From positions 1 to 6,614 of the forward strand of contig CAZMSZ010000404.1 of the NCBI GenBank assembly GCA_964569055.1: a DNA stretch of 6,614 nt, written 5' to 3'. The first letter of the stretch is position 1, and every line of letters starts with the position of its first letter. Under the pieces are notes generated by a model. It was not told where the DNA came from and made no database searches. It worked only from the letters and a program-made list of their open reading frames with translations. This stretch comes from JAWLGW01 sp964569055. Lineage in GTDB: Bacteria > Planctomycetota > J058. The position numbers and the translations under genes are program-made. This document shows, piece by piece, positions 1 to 5,804 of the stretch.

Positions 1-511
1 CGGCGGCCGCCGCCAGGGGCGAGGCGGGCCGGGTGGGCCGGGCGGGAGGCGCCTTCGACTCGCCGTCCTCGCTCGCGCCGGGCGTCGCCTCGCCTGACTC
101 CTCGTCCTCGTCCGGCTCCTCGGCGGCCTCGCCGAGCCGCTCGCGCACCTCGGCCAGCTCGCGCTCCGCCTCGGCGGCGACCTCGGGGTCCTCGTCGCGC
201 GCGGCCTTCTCGTAGAGGCGGGCCGCCTCCTCGAACGCGCCGAGCCGGCGCTGCTCGCGCGCCAGCTTCAGCAGGGTCGTCCCCCGCGACTCGCGCTCGA
301 TCCGCGCCACCAGCCGGCGGGGGAGCGTGACCCGCCCCGACGCGGTCGCGACCACCACCTTCTCCTCGTCCTCGACCACGACCTGCCCGCGGATCGGCCG
401 GCCGGTGGTGAGGTGCACCACGTCCGCCCAGGCGGGCGCGAGCAGGAGCGGCGCGAGCAGCAGGGCCGCGGCGGACGCGCCCGCGCCGCGGCGCGCCCGC
501 GCCCGGCTCAC
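1..511 (-). CDS. Secreted or periplasmic protein of unknown function, 3' end cut by window edge
   Basis: Only the first 170 residues are visible; the reading frame is open to the window edge. The start is a GTG at 511-509 that overlaps the stop of the upstream regulator gene as GTGA, typical of translational coupling. Residues 1-29 form a clear Sec signal peptide: an Arg-rich n-region, a Leu/Ala-rich core and an A-W-A cleavage site before Asp30. Residues 30-74 read as a small beta domain (DVVHLTTGRPIRGQVVVED and following strands), a pattern I associate with short SH3-like domains common in planctomycete exported proteins. Residues 78-127 are helical and TPR-like (GAFEEAARLYEKAARDEDPE). From 131 on the chain becomes an acidic, then Pro/Ala-rich linker, so another domain or a membrane anchor may lie outside the window. 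Exact function is not recognisable. Co-transcription with the cNMP-domain regulator is inferred from the overlap. Confidence 0.8.
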   Translation of the reverse strand, partial: MSRARARRGAGASAAALLLAPLLLAPAWADVVHLTTGRPIRGQVVVEDEEKVVVATASGRVTLPRRLVARIERESRGTTLLKLAREQRRLGAFEEAARLYEKAARDEDPEVAAEAERELAEVRERLGEAAEEPDEDEESGEATPGASEDGESKAPPARPTRPASPLAAAA

Positions 512-1557
512 GACGCGCTGCTCTCCAGCGCGGCGTCGTCGAGCCGGCGCATGCCCTCGAGCAGCAGCGAGGTCGTGTCCTTGAGGACGGTGCGCCCGCC
601 CTCGGGCAGGGTCTCGGCCGGCTCGAAGTTGAACTGGCCGCTGGTCCAGGCGAGGAACTCGTAGAACGCCTCCTCGTGGTCCTCCTGGTCCGAGTCCATG
701 TGCCAGATCTGGCCCTCGTGGAAGAAGATCCGCATCTGGCGCGAGCCGCTCGTGATCTGCAGCGTCCCCGTGCGCGAGGTGACCGTGATCGCCTGGATCA
801 GCTCCGCCGGGCCGATCATGGTCAGCGTGCCGTTCACGCCCGACTGCTTCTCATCGCTGAACTGCTTCGACATCTTGTTCAGCCGCAGCGCGAGCAGCTT
901 GGAGAAGTACTTGTTGAGGACGGCGTTGCGCGAGAGGAGCGCGTCGAAGTCGCGCTTGGTGATCATGAGCGCCCGCACCGGCTCGCGGGCGCGGATCGTG
1001 GCGCTGCACGGGTCGCCGGTCAGCAGCGACATCTCGCCGAAGCACTCGCCGTGCGAGAGGAAGCCGAGCAGCTTCTCGCCGCCGTCGTCGCCCGGCTTGA
1101 GCACCTCGACCTGCCCGCGCGTGATGATCATGAGCGCCTTGCCGGGCTGGCCGTAGGTGATGATCTCCTCGCCCGCCGGGAACTCGACGTCCTGGATCAT
1201 GGGGCCGATCTTCTCGAGCTCGCGGTCGGGCAGCGACGCGAACATGGGGATCACGCGCAGCGAGATCAGCCGCCGCGTCTGCTGCGGGTCGCGCTGCACC
1301 TCGCCGAGGCTCTCGAGCACGAAGCCCGCCTGCGCGCGGCCGCCGCGGCAGCCGCGGCACAGCAGGACGCGCCCGTCGGGCGCCCCGCCCGCCGTCAGCT
1401 TGATCGCCCAGGGGAGCAGGTCGGCGAGGGCGATCGCGCACACCGCGTCGCACTCGCCGGTGAGCAGCTCGGGGAGCGAGAAGGTCATCCGGTCGCCGGC
1501 CTTGAACACCGGGCAGTCCTGGATCTTCTCGGCGTTGGCGACGATCTTGCGCGGCAT
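508..1557 (-). CDS. Cyclic-nucleotide-binding-domain regulator with TIGR04076-like N-terminus and DUF4388 C-terminus
   Basis: A cytoplasmic, probably signal-sensing protein of 349 residues with no membrane segment. Residues 3-82 resemble the small TIGR04076 family, with Cys15, Gly21-Asp22, Cys36/Cys40, a LLP motif at 47-49 and a C-x-x-C at 67-70, so metal or redox sensing is possible. Residues 97-230 are a cNMP-binding (CRP/PKA-type) domain: IPMFASLPDRELEKI, then the cassette GECFGEMSLLTG at 170-181 and SATIRA at 185-190. The Arg that normally contacts the cyclic phosphate (P-R-S-A-T) is Cys184 here, so binding of cAMP or cGMP is doubtful. Residues 241-335 match DUF4388 (GTLTMIGPAELIQAI, the TGTLQI strand, FFHEGQIWH, FLAWTSGQFNFEP), a domain of bacterial signalling proteins. 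No DNA-binding helix-turn-helix is seen, so it probably acts through protein contacts. The ATG at 1557 has GGAG (1567-1564) 6 bases upstream. It is the first gene of a pair with the downstream secreted protein. Confidence 0.9.
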   Translation of the reverse strand: MPRKIVANAEKIQDCPVFKAGDRMTFSLPELLTGECDAVCAIALADLLPWAIKLTAGGAPDGRVLLCRGCRGGRAQAGFVLESLGEVQRDPQQTRRLISLRVIPMFASLPDRELEKIGPMIQDVEFPAGEEIITYGQPGKALMIITRGQVEVLKPGDDGGEKLLGFLSHGECFGEMSLLTGDPCSATIRAREPVRALMITKRDFDALLSRNAVLNKYFSKLLALRLNKMSKQFSDEKQSGVNGTLTMIGPAELIQAITVTSRTGTLQITSGSRQMRIFFHEGQIWHMDSDQEDHEEAFYEFLAWTSGQFNFEPAETLPEGGRTVLKDTTSLLLEGMRRLDDAALESSAS

Positions 1558-1614
1558 CCCCAGCTCCGTGCCCGGGTCCCCCGTCGACCGAGCGGCGACC
1601 GAGTCCCCCCGCTT

Positions 1615-1643
1615 GCTTTAGCTCGCAGCCGCGCGCGTGTCAA
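1615..1643 (-). promoter_or_regulatory. Candidate sigma70-type promoter for the cNMP-domain regulator
   Basis: Read on the minus strand, a perfect -35 hexamer TTGACA (1643-1638) is followed by exactly 17 bases and TAAAGC (1620-1615), which matches 3 of 6 positions of TATAAT. Transcription would start near 1608, about 50 bases before the ATG at 1557. The A/T content of these hexamers stands out in very GC-rich surroundings. No experimental support; the -10 match is weak. Confidence 0.45.
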
Positions 1644-1703
1644 ACGCGGTCGAGCCCGGCCATGGTAGCCGGTCGCGCCGTCTGCGCCATGCGCCGCGGG
1701 ACG

Positions 1704-1732
1704 TTGAGCGCGCGTGATGCAAGCGGTACAGT
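1704..1732 (+). promoter_or_regulatory. Candidate sigma70-type promoter for the pseudokinase-like gene
   Basis: TTGAGC (1704-1709) and TACAGT (1727-1732) each match 4 of 6 consensus positions and are separated by exactly 17 bases. Transcription would start near 1739. This gives a leader of about 90 bases to the GTG at 1829, or about 27 bases to the ATG at 1766. It lies back-to-back with the minus-strand promoter candidate, about 60 bases away. Prediction from pattern only. Confidence 0.35.
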
Positions 1733-1828
1733 CGGGTCACGTGAGGAGGCCCGGGGTGCCTCCGCATGCCGTCCTCCTCGACTCGCCCCCGACCGGCGCC
1801 GCGTCGCGCCCCTGGAGCTCCCCCTCAG

Positions 1829-4800
1829 GTGACGGCCCTCGCGACCTCCGACGCGCTCTGCTACGCGCTGTCGACCCTCGGCAGCGGGGTCCGACAGGCG
1901 CTCGGCGCGGAGGTGCACGAGACCGAGCGCGACGAGCTGCTCGCCGCGCTCGGCGCGACCTTCGGGGGGACCGAGGAGCTCAAGGCCGCCCTCGAGGAGG
2001 CGTTCGAGCGCAGCCTCCAGTGCCTGGTGATCGGGCTCAAGCAGGCCTGGCTCCTGATGGAGACGGGCGGCGAGCACGACTACTGCGAGGCGTTCGGCGA
2101 GCGGATCCGCGCGCAGTTCGTGGCGGAGCACGGGCTCGAGGGGCGCCTGTTCATCGACTTCCTCGACGGCTTCTTCCTCGACCACGACACGGCGGTCGAC
2201 GCCGCGAGCGACCTGCTCGCGCTGTCCGACCTCGAGGGGGAGGCGTTCTTCGCGGCGCTGCTCGGCGCGGGCGAGGGCGGCGAGGCGGCCGACCTCGCGG
2301 CGCGCGCCAGCGCCGGCCTGCGCCAGGGGTTCGTGGAGGGGGCCGGCCTCGAGGACGAGCACCCGATCGTGCGCCTCGGCTGCTGGCGCGACCTGCTCGC
2401 CGACGGGGTCCACTACCACTTCACCGAGATGTGCCGCGTCCACCCCAGCTGGTCGCGCTACCTCGACCCGTTCCAGCCCGAGGCGCTCGACCGCGAGGAG
2501 GGGCGCGCGATCGCGCGGCGCGACCAGGCCGCCCAGGCGCAGGTGGCGCTGGTGCGCGGGCTGGCCGCGCGCCGCGCCGGGTACGCCGCCGACTTCGGCG
2601 AGATCCTGCCCAACCGCGAGTGGCTGTTCGACATCGCCGACCGGCTCGAGGAGACCGAGGAGAACGTCGAGTCGCACCTGCTCAAGGGGCGCACGATCTC
2701 GGCCCACGACCTGCCCAAGATCGTGGCGGCCGGCGTCAAGAAGGTGCACGCGGCGCTCGGGACCTCGCCCGTGGGGCGCCTGGCCGACGTGCTGCAGCCG
2801 CCGCCCCCCGCGCTCAAGGACGTGCTGCGGCGCGGGCGCAAGGACTTCCTCCACTGCCACTGGAGCGGCGACGAGTACGGCGAGTCCGCGCTGCAGCTCG
2901 CGGGCGCCATGCTCCCGCTGGCGGGCCCCCAGGCCGCCGAGCGCTACTACCGCGAGGGCGCCGCCTTCGGCGCCGACCGCGCGACCTGCGAGCTGGGCCT
3001 CTACCTGACCTCGCTGCTCACCGGCGAGCTGACCCGCGCGCTCGAGCACCTGCGCCGCGCCGTCGAGCTGGCGCCCGACCGGTTCGCGCCGTTCGACTTC
3101 GCGCGCTACCGCCCCGAGGCGATCCTCGGCGCGGGCGGCAGCGGGCCGACGTTCCTCGTCAGCACCGAGGCGGGCGAGCGCGCGGTGGTCAAGGCGCTGT
3201 GGGACCCCGTCGGCCTGGTCGACCCGCGGCCGGGCCTCAAGCCGCTGGCCGAGCTGCACCGCGCGCAGACGCCGGGGCTGGCGCGGCTGCTCCACCTCGG
3301 GGTCAACCTCAAGGAGTTCCCCTACGTCGCCAGCGCGTTCGTGGAGGGCGACGACCTCGAGAGCTTCCGCGAGCTGCGCGGCGGCGACGCGCCCTCCCCG
3401 ATCGTCGCCACGATCGGCGCCAAGATCGCCGAGCGGCTGGCCGCCATTCACGCGGCCGGCGGCGTGCACCGCAACCTCAAGCCCGGGAACGTGCGCGTCG
3501 GCGCCGGCGAGGAGGGGCTCGAGGTCACGCTGCTCGACCCGTGCGTGCCCAACGTGCTGCTCGCCGCGCCGGGGCGGGTCGCCAACGTGCGGCGCCTGCT
3601 CGCCTGGTCGACCGCGGGGCGCATGATCGCGGAGGACTTCGCGGCCTACACCGCGCCCGAGGTGATCCGCGGCGGCCTGGCGGCGGCGAGCGCGGCGAGC
3701 GACCTCTACGCGCTGGGCGGCGTGCTCTACCGGCTGTCGACCGGCGCCCAGCCGCGGAACATCGAGCCCGCCGCGCTCCCGGGGCCGCTGCGCGAGGTGG
3801 TCGTGCGCTGCCTCTCGCCCGACCCCGCCCAGCGGCCGGCTGGGGCCCAGGAGGTCCAGGCGCTGCTCGAGGCCGCGGCCGAGCTGCCCGACGAGCCGCC
3901 GCAGGTCCGCGCGGGCCGCGGCGGCGCCGCGCCGCGCGCCGCGAGCCCGCCGCCTCCGCCGCCGGCCGCCGCTCCTCCGACGAGCGCGCAAGACCCGTTC
4001 GCGCTCCCGGCGGCGCTCGACGACGATCCGTTCGCCGCGCCTGCCGACCCGTTCGCCGCGCCGCGNNNNNNNNNNNNNNNNNNNNNNNNNNNNNNNNNNN
4101 NNNNNNNNNNNNNNNNNNNNNNNNNNNNNNNNNNNNNNNNNNNNNNNNNNNNNNNNNNNNNNNNNGCTGCAGCCGACCCGTTCGCTGCGCCGGCCGCCGA
4201 TCCGTTCGCGGCGCCTGCCGCGGGCTTCGACCCCTTCGCGCCGCAACCCGGGGGCCAGGACCCGTTCGGCGCGCCCGCGTTCGCCGACCCGCTCGCGGGC
4301 GCGGTCCCCGTCGACCCGTTCGCCGCGGTGCCCGTCACCGACCCGTTCGCGTCCACGTCGGGCCTGGACCCGTTCGGCTCGTACGGCCCGCCGGCGCAGG
4401 CCGAGGAGGAGGAAGAGGAGCTCGAGGCGCTCGACCCCAACGAGGCCCTGGCCATGCTCGAGAACATGCTCGGGCCCTCGACCAAGAAGCCGGCTCCCGC
4501 CGCGGCCCCGCCCCGCGGCCCCGCGCCGAGCGCGCAGGACCCCTTCGCCCAGGCGGCGCCCGATCCGTTCGCGGCCGCGGGCGGGTTCGACCCGTTCGCG
4601 CCGGCGGCGCCGGGGGCGCCCGCCGCGGCCGGCTTCGACCCCTTCGCGCAGGCCGCGGCGCCGGGAGGCTTCGACCCGTTCGCGCAGCCGCCCGCGCCGG
4701 CGGGCTTCGACCCGTTCGCCGCCGCCGCTGGGGCCGGCGGCGGCGCGCCCGACCCGTTCGCGCAGGCGGCCGCCAACGACCCGTTCGCCGCCGCGGCGCA

Positions 4801-5284
4801 GGGCCCGCCCGGCGGGCTCGATCCGTTCGCCGCCGCCGCGCAGGCGCCCCCCGGCGCGATCGCCTCGTCGGGCGGCCTGTGGCTCTCGGCCGAGGAGGAG
4901 ATCTCCCCCTTCCACGCGGCCGCCCAGGCGACGCCGCCCCAGGCGCCCCCGCCCTTGTCCCCCCCGCAGCAGCCCGCGGCCAAGCCCGCCGCCGGCGGCG
5001 CGCGCCCCTCGAAGAAGCGCGCCGCAGGCGGCGACGGCGGCGGCGACAAGTCCTATGGCCTGGTGATCTCGGGCCTCAGCCTGAAGTCGAAGAAGGAGGC
5101 CGCGGTCGAGGTCCTGATGGAGATCAAGGGGATCTCCGAGGCCGAGGCCCGCGACATGTGCCGCTCCCCCGTCGTGCCCGTCCTCAAGAACGTGACCAAG
5201 GAGGAGTGCGAGGCGGCCGAGGCCAAGTTCAAGGCGGCCAAGATCAACTGCCGCGTAAGCACCAAGAAGAAGAAGCGCAAGTGA
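1829..5284 (+). CDS. Large multidomain protein: helical N-terminus, pseudokinase, DPF-repeat linker, L7/L12-like C-terminal domain (contains assembly gap)
   Basis: Nominal length is 1151 residues, counting the 100-N gap as 34 codons. Residues 1-425 are mostly helical and unrecognised, ending in a TPR-like helix pair (ALEHLRRAVELAPDRF). Residues 427-690 have a Ser/Thr-kinase fold: glycine loop LGAGGSG (433-439), Lys455 (AVVK), HRN at 547-549 with K551 and N554, DPC at 570-572, APE at 609-611, Asp625 (SDLYALGG) and Arg669. The catalytic HRD Asp is Asn549 and the DFG motif is DPC, so it is probably a pseudokinase. About 722-1000 is an Ala/Pro-rich region with 19 visible DPF motifs, split by an acidic helix (859-883). 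Residues 1075-1145 resemble the L7/L12 C-terminal domain, followed by a Lys-rich tail. No signal peptide or membrane segment is seen, so it should be cytosolic. Start choice: codons after GTG 1829 are nearly all G/C at position three, whereas the 21 codons from the ATG at 1766 are not (14 of 21). GGAG lies 12 bases before 1829, so 1766 remains an alternative. Function is unknown; a scaffold or adaptor is my inference. Confidence 0.85.
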   Translation: MTALATSDALCYALSTLGSGVRQALGAEVHETERDELLAALGATFGGTEELKAALEEAFERSLQCLVIGLKQAWLLMETGGEHDYCEAFGERIRAQFVAEHGLEGRLFIDFLDGFFLDHDTAVDAASDLLALSDLEGEAFFAALLGAGEGGEAADLAARASAGLRQGFVEGAGLEDEHPIVRLGCWRDLLADGVHYHFTEMCRVHPSWSRYLDPFQPEALDREEGRAIARRDQAAQAQVALVRGLAARRAGYAADFGEILPNREWLFDIADRLEETEENVESHLLKGRTISAHDLPKIVAAGVKKVHAALGTSPVGRLADVLQPPPPALKDVLRRGRKDFLHCHWSGDEYGESALQLAGAMLPLAGPQAAERYYREGAAFGADRATCELGLYLTSLLTGELTRALEHLRRAVELAPDRFAPFDFARYRPEAILGAGGSGPTFLVSTEAGERAVVKALWDPVGLVDPRPGLKPLAELHRAQTPGLARLLHLGVNLKEFPYVASAFVEGDDLESFRELRGGDAPSPIVATIGAKIAERLAAIHAAGGVHRNLKPGNVRVGAGEEGLEVTLLDPCVPNVLLAAPGRVANVRRLLAWSTAGRMIAEDFAAYTAPEVIRGGLAAASAASDLYALGGVLYRLSTGAQPRNIEPAALPGPLREVVVRCLSPDPAQRPAGAQEVQALLEAAAELPDEPPQVRAGRGGAAPRAASPPPPPPAAAPPTSAQDPFALPAALDDDPFAAPADPFAAPXXXXXXXXXXXXXXXXXXXXXXXXXXXXXXXXXXAAADPFAAPAADPFAAPAAGFDPFAPQPGGQDPFGAPAFADPLAGAVPVDPFAAVPVTDPFASTSGLDPFGSYGPPAQAEEEEEELEALDPNEALAMLENMLGPSTKKPAPAAAPPRGPAPSAQDPFAQAAPDPFAAAGGFDPFAPAAPGAPAAAGFDPFAQAAAPGGFDPFAQPPAPAGFDPFAAAAGAGGGAPDPFAQAAANDPFAAAAQGPPGGLDPFAAAAQAPPGAIASSGGLWLSAEEEISPFHAAAQATPPQAPPPLSPPQQPAAKPAAGGARPSKKRAAGGDGGGDKSYGLVISGLSLKSKKEAAVEVLMEIKGISEAEARDMCRSPVVPVLKNVTKEECEAAEAKFKAAKINCRVSTKKKKRK
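3992..4828 (+). repeat. DPF-motif repeat segment within the pseudokinase-like gene
   Basis: The translated region carries Asp-Pro-Phe, usually followed by Ala, at irregular spacing of about 7-20 residues in Ala/Pro/Gln/Gly-rich linkers. Three copies lie before the N gap and sixteen after it, plus one DPL variant near 4290. Several copies share an F-D-P-F-A core (for example GFDPFAPQ, GGFDPFAQ, AGFDPFAA). An acidic helical segment around 4403-4475 (EEEEEELEALDPNEALAMLE) divides the repeats after the gap into two blocks. The segment is likely disordered and multivalent. At DNA level GACCCGTTCGC recurs many times, which probably caused the assembly break. Confidence 0.85.
4066..4165. other. Assembly gap, exactly 100 N
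   Basis: The run of N is exactly 100 bases, a common placeholder for a gap of unknown size. It interrupts the DPF-coding repeat. The same reading frame continues on both sides, which supports one gene, but the number of missing repeat copies and the true protein length cannot be read. Confidence 0.95.
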
Positions 5285-5295
5285 TTCGCGGCCGA

Positions 5296-5347
5296 ATTCG
5301 CGGCTGATTTTGGGGATAGAGCCAGGTGCGGTGTGGGAGCCGCGAAT
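5296..5347. repeat. Left arm of the long inverted repeat enclosing the intergenic array
   Basis: This arm matches the reverse complement of 5752-5804 at about 46 of 53 positions with one 1-base gap. It includes identical blocks of 15 (5319-5333) and 13 bases (5335-5347). The arm is itself a hairpin: AATTCGCGGCT (5295-5305) is the exact complement of AGCCGCGAATT (5338-5348), with a 32-base loop. A partial extra copy, ATTCGCGGCC, begins at 5284, so the stop codon TGA (5282-5284) of the large plus-strand gene runs straight into repeat sequence. Confidence 0.85.
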
Positions 5348-5353
5348 TCGGAT

Positions 5354-5663
5354 GGGGCGGGGCTCGGGCGAGGCGCCACTCCTTGCGCGAGGAGATTGAA
5401 GGGGCGGGGCTCGGGCGAGGCGCCACTCCTTGAGGAGATTGAAGGGCGGGGCTCGGGCGAGGCGCCACTCCTTGCGAGGAGATTGAAGGGGCGGGGCTCG
5501 GGCGAGGCGCCACTCCTTGCGAGGAGACTGAAGGGCGTGGCTCGGGCCAGGCGCCACTCCTTGCGAGGAGATTGAAGGGCGTGGCTCGGGCCAGGCGCCA
5601 CTCCTTGCGGAGGGGATGAATCGGGCCTGGCTTTCGAGGCGCCACTCCTTCCTTGCCTTCAAA
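5354..5663. repeat. Tandem array of about seven ~44-bp units
   Basis: Units start at 5354, 5401, 5444, 5488, 5533, 5577 and (degenerate) 5621, with lengths of 47, 43, 44, 45, 44, 44 and about 43 bases. Each contains GGCTCGGGC[G/C]AGGCGCCACT followed by CCTTG and, in most units, a GAGGAGATTGAA-like end. Units 1-4 carry GGGGCTCGGGCGAG, while units 5-6 share GTGGCTCGGGCCAG, suggesting local duplication from two parents. Unit lengths are not multiples of three, so it is not coding. There are no spacers between units, so it is not a CRISPR array. Confidence 0.9.
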
Positions 5664-5666
5664 CCT

Positions 5667-5743
5667 ACGCGCAAGGAGCGGGGCTCGTCCGAGCCCCGCT
5701 CCTCAAACCAACGCGCAAGGAGCGGGGCTCGTCCGAGCCCCGC
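5667..5743. repeat. Two inverted-orientation units with perfect hairpins
   Basis: Bases 5667-5699 and 5711-5743 are identical over 33 bases at a spacing of 44, the same period as the tandem array to the left. Aligned with the reverse complement of the left-hand units they share the path TTCAA...CGCAAGGAG...CCGAGCC, so they are the same element in opposite orientation. Each has a perfect palindrome, GCGGGGCTCG-TC-CGAGCCCCGC. In the left-hand units the right side of this palindrome has decayed. Confidence 0.85.
5674..5703. terminator. Candidate bidirectional terminator hairpin between convergent genes
   Basis: AGGAGCGGGGCTCG (5674-5687) and its exact complement (5690-5703) form a stem of about 13 bp with a GTCC loop, reading the same on both strands. 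A second hairpin with 10-base arms lies at 5722-5743. The position between two convergent genes suits a terminator, but no T-tract follows on either strand, so a factor-independent mechanism is uncertain. The hairpins may simply belong to the repeat element. Confidence 0.3.
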
Positions 5744-5751
5744 CTATCCTG

Positions 5752-5804
5752 ATTCGCGGCTCCCGCACCGCACCTGGCTCGATTCCCCGGAACCAGCCGC
5801 GAAT
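5752..5804. repeat. Right arm of the long inverted repeat enclosing the intergenic array
   Basis: This is the reverse complement of the left arm with about 87% identity. It forms its own hairpin: TGATTCGCGGCT (5750-5761) is perfectly complementary to AGCCGCGAATCA (5795-5806) over 12 bases. The outer end overlaps the TGA stop of the aconitase gene (5806-5804), mirroring the left side where the other gene's TGA also leads into ATTCGCGGC. Confidence 0.85.

Noticed and set aside
676..1668. Plus-strand open frame opposite the cNMP-domain regulator
   Set aside because: Its His/Arg/Asp/Leu-rich composition is the typical antisense shadow of a GC-rich gene. The minus strand carries clear cNMP and DUF4388 motifs.
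1714..5307. Second long plus-strand open frame overlapping the large gene
   Set aside because: It gives Arg/Ala/Pro-rich low complexity and no recognisable motif. The conserved motifs all lie in the other frame.
5333..5663. Small open frames in the 44-bp array giving peptide repeats such as GRGSGEAPLLARRLK
   Set aside because: Unit lengths of 43-47 bases break the frame between units. The peptide similarity only reflects DNA repetition, and no start region with a ribosome binding site is seen.
1640..5674. Very long minus-strand open frame (about 1344 codons) opposite the large plus-strand gene
   Set aside because: Its translation is an Arg/Gly/Leu-rich low-complexity string with no domain, and it runs through the repeats and the gap. 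It is open only because of the extreme GC content; the plus-strand frame has kinase and L12-like signatures.
5354..5743. Possible CRISPR array
   Set aside because: The units are directly adjacent with no unique spacers and vary internally, and no cas-like gene is present in the window.
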